Positions 1-5,371 of a DNA stretch of 11,279 bases are shown here, piece after piece. Each line of letters opens with the position of its first letter. Positions within the stretch are counted from its first letter, which is position 1. Position numbers and translations under genes: made by a program. The notes beneath the pieces are model-generated. The model did not search any database. It saw nothing but the letters and a program-made list of their open reading frames with translations, and was not told the DNA's origin. This DNA is from an uncultured Candidatus Competibacteraceae bacterium. GTDB taxonomy: Bacteria; Pseudomonadota; Gammaproteobacteria; Competibacterales; Competibacteraceae. The stretch covers positions 1 through 11,279 of the forward strand of contig CALMNY010000254.1 of assembly GCA_937872125.1 (NCBI GenBank). Direction: 5' to 3'.

Positions 1-1161
1 CGGCTGGGGCTGAAGTTCCGCGCGGTGCTGGCGGACTCCGGCAGCATCGGCGGCAGCCGCTCGCAGGAATTTCACGTCCTGGCCGATTCGGGCGAGGACG
101 CCATCGCGTTTTCCACCGAGAGCGACTATGCCGCCAACGTCGAACTGGCCGAAGCGCTGGCGCCTGTCGGCGGGCGGCCAGCGCCGACCGAGACCATGGC
201 GCGCGTGCCTACGCCCGGAGTCAAGACGATTGCGGAATTGTGCGCATTTCTGAACATTCCTGCTGAGCGCACGGTGAAAGCCGTGGTGGTCGAGGGCGTG
301 GACGAGCGACCCGTGCTGCTGCTGGTGCGCGGCGATCACGAACTCAACCCGATCAAGGCTGAGAAATTCCCCCAGGTGAAGGCGCCGCTGACGTTTGCCA
401 GTCCCGACGCGATTCGGGTCGCATTCGGCGCGGGGCCTGGTTCGCTCGGCGCCGTCGGCTTCACCGGTGTGGTCATCGCCGACCGCACGGTGGCGCACAT
501 GGCCGATATGGTGGCCGGCGCCAACGAGGACGACTGGCATCTGACCGGCGTCAATTTCGGGCGTGACTGCCCGGAACCGCAGGTTGCCGATCTTCGCAGC
601 GTGGTCGAAGGTGATCCCAGTCCGGACGGGCGGGGTACCCTGGCAATCGCGCGGGGCATCGAAGTCGGCCATGTGTTTCAACTGGGCCAGAAATACAGCG
701 CCGCCCTGAAGGCCGAGGTGCTGGGTGAAGACGGACAGCCGGTAACTGTGACCATGGGTTGCTACGGCATCGGCGTGTCGCGGGTGGTGGCGGCGGCCAT
801 CGAGCAGAACCACGATGAGCGCGGCATCATCTGGCCGGCGGCGATGGCGCCGTTTCAGGTGGCGGTGCTGCCCATCGGCGCCGGGCGTTCTGCCCCGGTG
901 CGCGAAGCGGCGGAGGCCCTGTACCGGGAGTTGCTGGGTCTGGGTATTGACGCCGTGCTGGACGACCGCGAGGTTCGACCCGGGGTGATGTTCGCCGACA
1001 TGGAACTGATCGGTATTCCGCATCGGGTGGTGATCAGCGAACGCAATCTGATGGCAGGGCAGGTGGAATATCGCGGCCGGCGCGAGGCCGACAGCATCCT
1101 GATTCCGCGTCCCGCCTTGTTGGACCAGTTAAAGGAACGCTTGGCGGTGGAGCAGAGTTAA
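1..1161 (+). CDS. proS: Prolyl-tRNA synthetase, C-terminal part (5' end outside window)
   Basis: This is the class II aminoacyl-tRNA synthetase that charges tRNA-Pro with proline in the cytoplasm. The frame is open from base 1, giving 386 codons of a protein that has about 570 residues in E. coli, so roughly the first third is missing; an internal ATG or GTG is not the true start. Numbered within this fragment, residues 10-60 are the end of the first catalytic part ([22 protein letters not shown]). Residues about 63-185 are the YbaK-like editing insertion typical of bacterial-type ProS, with RGDHELN and GPGSLG. Motif 3 follows ([13 protein letters not shown], about 251-263). Residues about 284-386 are the anticodon-binding domain with DDR...[15 protein letters not shown]. 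The editing domain is known in this family to clear mischarged Ala-tRNA-Pro. The gene ends with TAA and is convergent with acyP. I see no classical GC-rich terminator behind it, only the inverted repeat at 1186-1230. Confidence 0.97.
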   Translation, partial: RLGLKFRAVLADSGSIGGSRSQEFHVLADSGEDAIAFSTESDYAANVELAEALAPVGGRPAPTETMARVPTPGVKTIAELCAFLNIPAERTVKAVVVEGVDERPVLLLVRGDHELNPIKAEKFPQVKAPLTFASPDAIRVAFGAGPGSLGAVGFTGVVIADRTVAHMADMVAGANEDDWHLTGVNFGRDCPEPQVADLRSVVEGDPSPDGRGTLAIARGIEVGHVFQLGQKYSAALKAEVLGEDGQPVTVTMGCYGIGVSRVVAAAIEQNHDERGIIWPAAMAPFQVAVLPIGAGRSAPVREAAEALYRELLGLGIDAVLDDREVRPGVMFADMELIGIPHRVVISERNLMAGQVEYRGRREADSILIPRPALLDQLKERLAVEQS

Positions 1162-1185
1162 AACGGGTGGGGTCGCCATAGCGTG

Positions 1186-1230
1186 AAAAGTTATCCACAG
1201 AACTTGTGGATAACTCTGTGGATAACTTTT
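1186..1230. repeat. 16-bp perfect inverted repeat around the DnaA boxes; possible bidirectional terminator
   Basis: AAAAGTTATCCACAGA (1186-1201) is the exact reverse complement of TCTGTGGATAACTTTT (1215-1230), with a 13-nt centre that holds the middle DnaA box. A second, overlapping 10-bp pair (1190-1199 with 1205-1214) has a 5-nt loop. As RNA the long version would form a 16-bp stem with A-rich and U-rich ends, starting 24 nt after the proS stop. It could therefore end transcription from either side. The stem is only moderately GC-rich and the T tail is short, so termination is less certain than the repeat itself. Confidence 0.6.
1191..1225. promoter_or_regulatory. Cluster of three perfect DnaA boxes
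   Basis: Three exact copies of the 9-bp DnaA box TTATCCACA lie within 35 bp: 1191-1199 on the plus strand, and 1205-1213 and 1217-1225 on the minus strand (read as TGTGGATAA). A weaker box (CCTGGATAA, 7 of 9 matches) follows at 1237-1245 in the same orientation. TTATCCACA is the high-affinity site of the initiator DnaA. Exact boxes this dense are known at origins and at DnaA-control loci (datA, DARS1, DARS2 in E. coli). The boxes are visible directly; their role is inference. An AT-rich stretch begins about 50 bp to the right, which would suit an unwinding element. No dnaA, dnaN, rpmH, mnmG or parAB gene lies in the window to support an origin. Confidence 0.75.
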
Positions 1231-1403
1231 GCGCAGCCTGGATAAATAGGCGTTGCCACTAGAGGAAAGGGAGTTTGATGAATTTTTAACCAACCCATAT
1301 TTCTGTTTTTTTTCAGCGACTTGTATGTAAGGTATGGAATCTGGCGAAGATTTTAGGCCGGGTTGAGGGCTAAAACACTCCAAGGCGGCAACGCGCACAA
1401 GCC

Positions 1404-1412
1404 TGTGGATAA
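1404..1412 (-). promoter_or_regulatory. Fourth exact DnaA box
   Basis: TGTGGATAA on the plus strand, an exact DnaA box on the minus strand, lies about 180 bp right of the main cluster and across the AT-rich stretch. It has the same orientation as two of the three clustered boxes. One exact box alone could be chance, but a fourth within one 280-bp gap makes that unlikely. Confidence 0.65.
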
Positions 1413-1441
1413 GTCAAGACCAGCGCCGATAAAAAATGGTT

Positions 1442-1714
1442 CTAGTCGATTCGGAAATCGTGGAAGTCCCGGCAGGGCAGTGTATCGCAGCGGACATCGC
1501 TGACCCGGGCGAGTTGAGGGCCTTGCCATAACCAGTTGCGTAGCGCGTTAACCGCCCGTTCCTCGCCACAGGCCATCACTTCCACCCGTCGGTCCGGCAG
1601 ATTGCGGACATAACCCGTGACGCCCAGATTCAGGGCTTGGTCGGCGGTAGCGTAACGGAAACCGACGCCTTGGACGCGGCCACTCACATAACAGCGCAGG
1701 CAAAGGGTTTTCAC
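1442..1714 (-). CDS. acyP: Acylphosphatase
   Basis: This small cytoplasmic enzyme hydrolyses the carboxyl-phosphate bond of acylphosphates such as acetyl phosphate or 1,3-bisphosphoglycerate. The 90 residues match the usual length of about 90-100. The signature VSGRVQGVGFRY (residues 10-21) holds the phosphate-binding loop and the catalytic Arg20. GVTGYVRNL (31-39) supplies the catalytic Asn38, and both key residues are present. The start is a GTG at 1714-1712. It sits only 3 nt after a full-strength Shine-Dalgarno sequence (AGGAGGT, 1724-1718 on the minus strand), which is rather close but leaves no better candidate in frame. It is the last gene of the leftward operon, 9 nt after the tlpA-like stop, so translational coupling is likely. 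Its physiological substrate cannot be read from the context. Confidence 0.95.
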   Translation of the reverse strand: MKTLCLRCYVSGRVQGVGFRYATADQALNLGVTGYVRNLPDRRVEVMACGEERAVNALRNWLWQGPQLARVSDVRCDTLPCRDFHDFRID

Positions 1715-1723
1715 AACACCTCC

Positions 1724-2266
1724 TCAAGGTTGAGTATGAACCGGAAGCGCTGCTTTGGGCTCGGATGAACCGTTGGTGCGTTCCAACTCGGTCAGGCGCG
1801 CAGTCAACAAGGCGGCGTTTACCCCGCCCAGATAGCTGTCGGCAAGCGCGCCCGAGGGGGAAACCAGAAACGTGGTGGGCAGCCCTTTGAGCGGAAAACC
1901 AGGCATCAGTTTGCCCGCGCTCAGTACGATCGGAAAGGTCACGCCCAGTCGTTCCGCGAAGAACCGGATTTCGCTGGGTCCGAGGTTCTCGAAGTTGACG
2001 CCAATTACCACGGCGCGACTGCGCTGGGCTTGGTGAAAGGATTCCAGTTCCGGCATTTCCAGCAGGCAGGGCGTGCACCAACTCGCCCAGAAATTAACGA
2101 TCACCCACTGGCCACGGAAATCAGCCAGCCGCACCGGCCGCCCGGCGAGATCAGGCAAGGTAAAATTGAGTCCTTCGGCGCCGATGGGTAGGCTCAACGC
2201 GAACAGCAACGTCAGCCATAACCCAAAATGCAGGCGTGACCCGATAGATGGCGCGGCAACAGGCAT
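1724..2266 (-). CDS. TlpA/ResA-like periplasmic thioredoxin-fold protein
   Basis: This is a 180-residue thiol-disulfide oxidoreductase of the TlpA/ResA/AhpC-TSA superfamily. Residues about 12-30 form a hydrophobic N-terminal segment, which suggests a signal peptide or membrane anchor with the enzyme domain in the periplasm. The domain runs from about residue 33 to 165. It has FWASWCTPC with the redox pair Cys64 and Cys67, EMPELE after it, and the cis-proline loop GLPTTFLV (Pro130). Such proteins typically reduce disulfides in cytochrome c or other exported proteins; the partner here is unknown. The start is ATG 2266-2264 with AGGAG five bases upstream. The stop TGA (1726-1724) overlaps the acyP Shine-Dalgarno. 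The upstream lipoprotein gene ends 32 nt before this start, so the three genes are probably one transcript. I give no gene symbol because tlpA, resA and dsbE cannot be told apart here. Confidence 0.92.
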   Translation of the reverse strand: MPVAAPSIGSRLHFGLWLTLLFALSLPIGAEGLNFTLPDLAGRPVRLADFRGQWVIVNFWASWCTPCLLEMPELESFHQAQRSRAVVIGVNFENLGPSEIRFFAERLGVTFPIVLSAGKLMPGFPLKGLPTTFLVSPSGALADSYLGGVNAALLTARLTELERTNGSSEPKAALPVHTQP

Positions 2267-2298
2267 AGTGACTCCTGACCCGTGTCAAGAGCTTGTGG

Positions 2299-2622
2299 TC
2301 AGGGCGCTGGGCGGGAGGCGGTGTTCCGCATGGCCTCCTCCCGTGCTTTGATCGCTTCGTCGCGGGCATCCTGGGCGTAGCGGCGGGCCTCGGCATAAGC
2401 GCCAGCTTCCAGGCGCTCCTGCGCTTCCTGCAGCCACCGCTGAGCGGTCAGCAGGGCATTGGGCGAACGTTGCACCGCCCCGGCCGCCTCGGCTGAATAG
2501 ATCGCTTGGCGCGCATCGCTCATCTCCTGCACCGGCGCCGTAGCACAGGCGGTCAGCGCCAGCAAAATGAAAGCGTGGAGGATCGGTTTGGCCATCAAGC
2601 GCGTCAAGGTCCAGGCAACCAT
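2299..2622 (-). CDS. DUF4398-type lipoprotein
   Basis: This is a small predicted lipoprotein of unknown function, 107 residues from the chosen ATG at 2622-2620. A hydrophobic segment ends in the lipobox LTAC (Cys26), so the mature protein should start at that Cys, carry lipid and face the periplasm. The mature part is almost wholly helical and rich in Ala, Glu and Arg (SDARQAIYSAEAAGA, LLTAQRWLQEAQERLEAG, YAEARRYAQDARDEA). This is the heptad-like pattern of DUF4398 proteins, which are often found next to OmpA-like lipoproteins. The start is uncertain: ATG 2595-2593 gives a compact 17-residue signal, and neither start has a clear ribosome site. A GTG at 2679 would fall on the proposed -10 box and is unlikely. 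It is the first gene of the leftward operon with the TlpA-like protein and acyP. The family assignment rests on pattern, not a search. Confidence 0.75.
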   Translation of the reverse strand: MVAWTLTRLMAKPILHAFILLALTACATAPVQEMSDARQAIYSAEAAGAVQRSPNALLTAQRWLQEAQERLEAGAYAEARRYAQDARDEAIKAREEAMRNTASRPAP

Positions 2623-2667
2623 GCGAACACCGGCGTTTGATCGGATACAGCGTTTAAAGTCGGAGGA

Positions 2668-2673
2668 ATTATA
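2668..2673 (-). promoter_or_regulatory. Candidate -10 box of the leftward lipoprotein-tlpA-acyP operon
   Basis: The minus strand reads GTGCTATATAATTCC here, with an exact TATAAT at 2673-2668 and a TG two bases before the overlapping TATATA. It lies about 45 bp ahead of the ATG at 2622. No good -35 is visible at 17 bp; CTGCCA (2699-2694) is 20 bp away. It would have to be an extended -10 type promoter or one helped by an activator. Confidence 0.4.
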
Positions 2674-2679
2674 TAGCAC

Positions 2680-2983
2680 TGAATGCGGTCTAGTGGCAGG
2701 GGGTATTATTTATCGGGACGCTGAATTCAACATGAACAGCCAGTCATTTGGTGGCCTGGCGGGTCAAACCGGTTCGCAGGAGAACAACAAGGCCGCTTTG
2801 AGGGCGTGGAATCCCGCGTGGCGTGCGATAGCCACGAAAAACCGATGAATCGGACGCTGGGCTGCCGATGGACGCTATCGTTCAAAGACAGGGATCAATA
2901 TGATCCGGCTGTGGTAAAGTTGTCCAACTCGGTAAGTTATTGGCTGACAACAGCAGTGAGCGCGTTGGAAGGTAATTTGTCGC
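2680..2983. other. Intergenic region with palindromes, no clear gene
   Basis: About 300 bp separate the leftward operon from the tRNA promoter. I see three short perfect inverted repeats: CGTGGC/GCCACG at 2817-2822 and 2831-2836; CCGAT/ATCGG at 2842-2853; and GGATCA/TGATCC at 2892-2906 with a 3-bp centre, which looks like an operator. Open frames on the plus strand here (for example from ATG 2731, 38 codons) lack a ribosome site and recognisable features. I do not call them genes. Confidence 0.45.
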
Positions 2984-3013
2984 TTGCCAAGTGCTTATTG
3001 GAAGGGCTATACT
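2984..3013 (+). promoter_or_regulatory. Sigma-70-type promoter of the fMet tRNA and downstream operon
   Basis: TTGCCA (2984-2989) and TATACT (3008-3013) match five of six bases each of the -35 and -10 consensus, with an 18-bp spacer. The mature tRNA starts 13 nt after the -10, so the transcript should begin only a few bases before the tRNA 5' end. I see no equally good promoter between the tRNA and rimP. This one probably drives the whole rimP-pnp operon by read-through. Confidence 0.7.
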
Positions 3014-3025
3014 TCTTTTCTCTGA

Positions 3026-3102
<77 letters not shown>

Positions 3103-3116
3103 CCTTAAAATTAAGG

Positions 3117-3139
3117 AAAGCCCGTTAAGGGCTTTTTTT
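3117..3139 (+). terminator. Intrinsic terminator after the fMet tRNA
   Basis: AAAGCCC (3117-3123) pairs with GGGCTTT (3129-3135) around the loop GTTAA, and the run of T goes on to 3139. This is a textbook Rho-independent terminator 14 nt after the CCA end. The intervening CCTTAAAATTAAGG (3103-3116) could form a further small stem. Transcripts ending here would give the tRNA alone; read-through would serve rimP and beyond. Confidence 0.85.
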
Positions 3140-3153
3140 ATGCGGCCCTTCCC

Positions 3154-3231
3154 GGCGCTGACCGGTGGGTAAGAAATTCGGGAGATTCCGCCCGCGAGCG
3201 GCTCCCGACTTGCCCACCGGTCGTTGGCGCC
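3154..3231 (+). promoter_or_regulatory. Long rod-like hairpin in the rimP leader (probable RNase III site)
   Basis: A 78-nt stretch folds into one nearly continuous rod. The stacked stems are GGCGC/GCGCC, GACCGGTGGGTAAG/CTTGCCCACCGGTC (14 bp with one T:G wobble), TCGGGAG/CTCCCGA and CCGC/GCGG, closed by a six-base loop CCGCGA. The bulges AAAT and ATT lie only on the 5' side of the inner part. In E. coli RNase III cuts the metY-nusA leader and frees the tRNA; this rod has the length and place for that role. The fold is read by eye from exact complementarity; the enzyme is inferred. Confidence 0.75.
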
Positions 3232-3242
3232 GCGATGAGCCA

Positions 3243-3257
3243 GTTCAGTTGCTGAAC
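3243..3257 (+). repeat. Small perfect hairpin before the second terminator
   Basis: GTTCAG and CTGAAC pair perfectly around TTG and end one base before the terminator stem at 3258. The two could stack, or this one could act as a pause hairpin. Confidence 0.45.
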
Positions 3258-3282
3258 AAGTGGGCCGTGCGCCCATTTTTTT
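3258..3282 (+). terminator. Intrinsic terminator/attenuator just ahead of rimP
   Basis: TGGGC (3261-3265) pairs with GCCCA (3271-3275) around CGTGC. The stem is extended downward by G:T, A:T and A:T, and seven T follow (3276-3282). It ends only 16 nt before the rimP ATG, so it can act only on transcripts coming from the tRNA side, as an attenuator. The E. coli metY-rimP leader holds a comparable terminator, at which cold-shock proteins are reported to promote read-through. Confidence 0.75.
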
Positions 3283-3298
3283 ATTTGTGGTGGTCAAA

Positions 3299-3757
3299 AT
3301 GCGTCAGGATTTGCAGACGCTCAAACGAACGCTCACTGCGGTGGTGGAAGCGATGGGTTATGAACTGGTGGGCATAGAGTTCCACGCCCACCGCGACAAC
3401 AGCCTGTTACGCATTTATATCGATAGCGAAAACGGCATCAATCTGGATGACTGTCAGCGGGTCAGTCACCAGTTGAGCGGCGTGCTCGAGGTCGAAGACC
3501 CGATCACCGGCCGATACACCCTGGAGGTTTCTTCACCTGGCCTGGATCGCCCTCTCTTTGAGGTCGGCCATTTCATCCGCTTTGCCGGTTCCGAGGTGCG
3601 CATTCAGTTGCGGGAGTTGCTGGATGGACGCCGCAAGCTGATCGGTCGGCTGCTCGGGATGCGCGACAATGAGGTAGTGATCGTGGATAGCGAAGGGCGG
3701 GAATGGCGGGTGCCGCTCGAACGGATCGAGAAGGCCCGGCTGGTGCCCGAACTCTAG
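3299..3757 (+). CDS. rimP: Ribosome maturation factor RimP
   Basis: RimP binds the free 30S subunit and helps its late assembly. The protein is 152 residues from ATG 3299, close to 150 in E. coli. The N-terminal alpha/beta domain (about 1-80) has the typical strings YELVGIEF, LRIYIDSENGIN, VSHQ and VEDPI. LEVSSPGLDRPLF bridges to the C-terminal SH3-like domain, which ends in KARLVPEL. An in-frame GTG at 3260 would lie inside the attenuator stem and add 13 atypical residues, so ATG 3299 is preferred. Its ribosome site is weak (GGTGG, 3289-3293), which with the attenuator suggests modest expression. It is the first protein gene of the nusA-infB operon, 46 nt before nusA. Confidence 0.96.
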   Translation: MRQDLQTLKRTLTAVVEAMGYELVGIEFHAHRDNSLLRIYIDSENGINLDDCQRVSHQLSGVLEVEDPITGRYTLEVSSPGLDRPLFEVGHFIRFAGSEVRIQLRELLDGRRKLIGRLLGMRDNEVVIVDSEGREWRVPLERIEKARLVPEL

Positions 3758-3803
3758 GACGGCGGGATGACGGCACGCGGATCCGGCGAGGAGGCAGAAC
3801 CAT

Positions 3804-5336
3804 ATGCGCGGTAAAGAGAGCAAAGACGGCAACAAAGAAATTCTGCTGGTCGTGGATGCGGTTTCCAATGAAAAGGGCGTTAACAAGGAAATCATCTTTG
3901 GCGCCCTGGAGGTGGCGTTGGCGTCGGCGGCCAAGAAGCGTTACACCGGCGATCCTGATTTGCGGGTGACGATCAATCGGCGCACGGGCGGTTATGAAAC
4001 CTTCCGGCGCTGGCTGGTAGTGGCCGACGCCGCCCACATCGAGAACCCGGACCGGCAGATGGCGCTGGATCAGGCGCGTGCGTTGCAAGCGGATATTCAG
4101 TTGGGCGCGCATGTGGAAATTCCACAGGAAAACGCCGATTTCGGCGGACGCATCGCCGCTCAGACCGCCAAGCAGGTCATCGTCCAGCGGGTGCGCGACG
4201 CCGAGCGTGCCCAGATCGTAGACGCCTATTTGCACCGCAAGGGCGAACTGATCGGCGGCGTCGTCCGCCGACTGGAACGCAGCAATCGCCAGGAACGCCA
4301 GGATCGCGCCGATGTCATCCTGGACGTGGGCGGCAACGTCGAAGCCAGAATTCCTGGCGACGAGTTGATTCCGCGCGAATCGTTCCGGATCGGCGAGCGG
4401 GTGCGTGGTTATCTCAAGGATGTGCGTGCCGAAAGTCGCGGTCCCCAACTCTTTGTCAGCCGGATCGCCCCGGAATTTCTGATCGCTTTGTTCACGCTGG
4501 AAGTGCCTGAGATCAATCAGGGCATCATCGAGATCAAGGGCGCCGCCCGCGACCCCGGTTCGCGCGCCAAGATCGCGGTCAAGAGCAAGGACACCCGCAT
4601 TGACCCGATTGGCGCCTGCGTGGGAATGCGCGGCGCGCGGGTGCAGAGCGTGACCAACGAACTGGCGGGCGAACGAGTGGATATCGTGCAATGGCATGAT
4701 GATCCGGTCCGTTTCGTCATGAACGCCATGTCGCCGGCAGAAGTGGAGTCCATCATCGTGGATGAAGATGCGCACGGCATGGACATCATCGTGGCCGATG
4801 AAAAGCAACTGGCCCAGGCGATTGGCAAAGGCGGCCAGAACGTGCATCTGGCCTGCCGCCTGACCGGCTGGAACCTGAACGTGATGACGCGGACCCAGGC
4901 TCAGGCCCGGCGCGGTCAGGAGGATGAAGGTCTGCAACGGATGTTCATGGATCAACTGGGCGTGGACGAGGAAATCGCGGCGATTCTGGTGCGCGAGGGT
5001 TTCGCGGGTCTGGAAGAAGTGGCTTACGTACCCGCGCACGAGATGCTGGAGATTGCTGAATTCGACGCCGACATCGTCGAGGAACTGCGGGGCCGGGCGC
5101 GCGATGTGCTGCTCACCCGGGCTATCGCCGCTGAAGAACAATTGCCGTCCGAAGCGTTATTGCGGATGGAGGGGATGGATGAGACGCTGGCTTTTACGCT
5201 GGCGAGCAACGGCATCATTACTGTAGATGACTTGGCGGAATTAGCGGTGGACGATCTTAACGAGATCGCCGGGTTGGATGACGAGCGCGCCGCGAAGTTG
5301 ATCATGACGGCGCGTGCGCCTTGGTTTTCGAAGTAA
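3804..5336 (+). CDS. nusA: Transcription termination/antitermination factor NusA
   Basis: NusA binds RNA polymerase and nascent RNA and acts in pausing, termination and antitermination. The protein is 510 residues (E. coli 495). ATG 3804 has GAGGAGG nine bases upstream and gives eight residues more than E. coli at the N-terminus. The order is: polymerase-binding N-terminal domain (about 10-140, NKEIL...FRRWLVV...QTAKQVIVQ); S1 domain (about 145-210); KH1 with G274-M-R-G277; KH2 with G341-K-G-G344 ([12 protein letters not shown]); then two acidic helix-hairpin-helix repeats (about 375-445 and 446-510), present in gammaproteobacterial NusA and known in E. coli to bind RpoA and relieve autoinhibition. 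Compared with E. coli there are about nine extra residues in the S1 domain near 162-170 (RQERQDRAD). The operon position suggests feedback by NusA on its own leader, as known in E. coli. Confidence 0.98.
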   Translation: MRGKESKDGNKEILLVVDAVSNEKGVNKEIIFGALEVALASAAKKRYTGDPDLRVTINRRTGGYETFRRWLVVADAAHIENPDRQMALDQARALQADIQLGAHVEIPQENADFGGRIAAQTAKQVIVQRVRDAERAQIVDAYLHRKGELIGGVVRRLERSNRQERQDRADVILDVGGNVEARIPGDELIPRESFRIGERVRGYLKDVRAESRGPQLFVSRIAPEFLIALFTLEVPEINQGIIEIKGAARDPGSRAKIAVKSKDTRIDPIGACVGMRGARVQSVTNELAGERVDIVQWHDDPVRFVMNAMSPAEVESIIVDEDAHGMDIIVADEKQLAQAIGKGGQNVHLACRLTGWNLNVMTRTQAQARRGQEDEGLQRMFMDQLGVDEEIAAILVREGFAGLEEVAYVPAHEMLEIAEFDADIVEELRGRARDVLLTRAIAAEEQLPSEALLRMEGMDETLAFTLASNGIITVDDLAELAVDDLNEIAGLDDERAAKLIMTARAPWFSK

Positions 5337-5371
5337 CGGGCGGTAGGACGGGATCGTCCCGGGGGTGTGGA

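Larger units (their letters stand above)
1162..1441. other. Convergent intergenic gap with DnaA boxes and AT-rich stretch
   Basis: About 280 bp separate the stop codons of proS (rightward) and acyP (leftward). The left part (1186-1245) carries the DnaA-box cluster. The middle (about 1273-1335) is clearly richer in A and T than its surroundings, with ATTTTTAA near 1281 and a run of eight T at 1306-1313. The right part has a further isolated DnaA box at 1404-1412. I found no convincing coding frame and no GATC (Dam) site in the gap. It could be a replication-related locus; see the separate entries. Confidence 0.7.

Noticed and set aside
1306..1313. Run of eight T after proS as a terminator
   Set aside because: No GC-rich stem precedes it on the plus strand, so it is treated as part of the AT-rich stretch.
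1351..1375. TTTTAG/CTAAAA stem as terminator for acyP
   Set aside because: The paired part is short and AT-rich with a bulge, and no T run follows in the leftward direction.
2731..2847. Small plus-strand frame (38 codons) in the gap before the tRNA promoter
   Set aside because: It has no ribosome site, no recognisable sequence and no supporting neighbour; any stretch of this length can hold such a frame by chance.
3260..3298. Upstream GTG start for rimP
   Set aside because: The start codon would lie inside the terminator stem, the added residues do not fit the family, and the ATG at 3299 gives the normal length.
3573..5141. Long open frame on the minus strand opposite rimP-nusA (522 codons)
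   Set aside because: It is antisense to the strongly supported nusA gene, His/Ala/Arg-rich, without recognisable domains. Long antisense frames are common opposite GC-rich genes.
5321..5371. Upstream TTG start for infB
   Set aside because: It lies within the last codons of nusA. The ATG at 5372 gives MTDVT, the conserved IF2 N-terminus.
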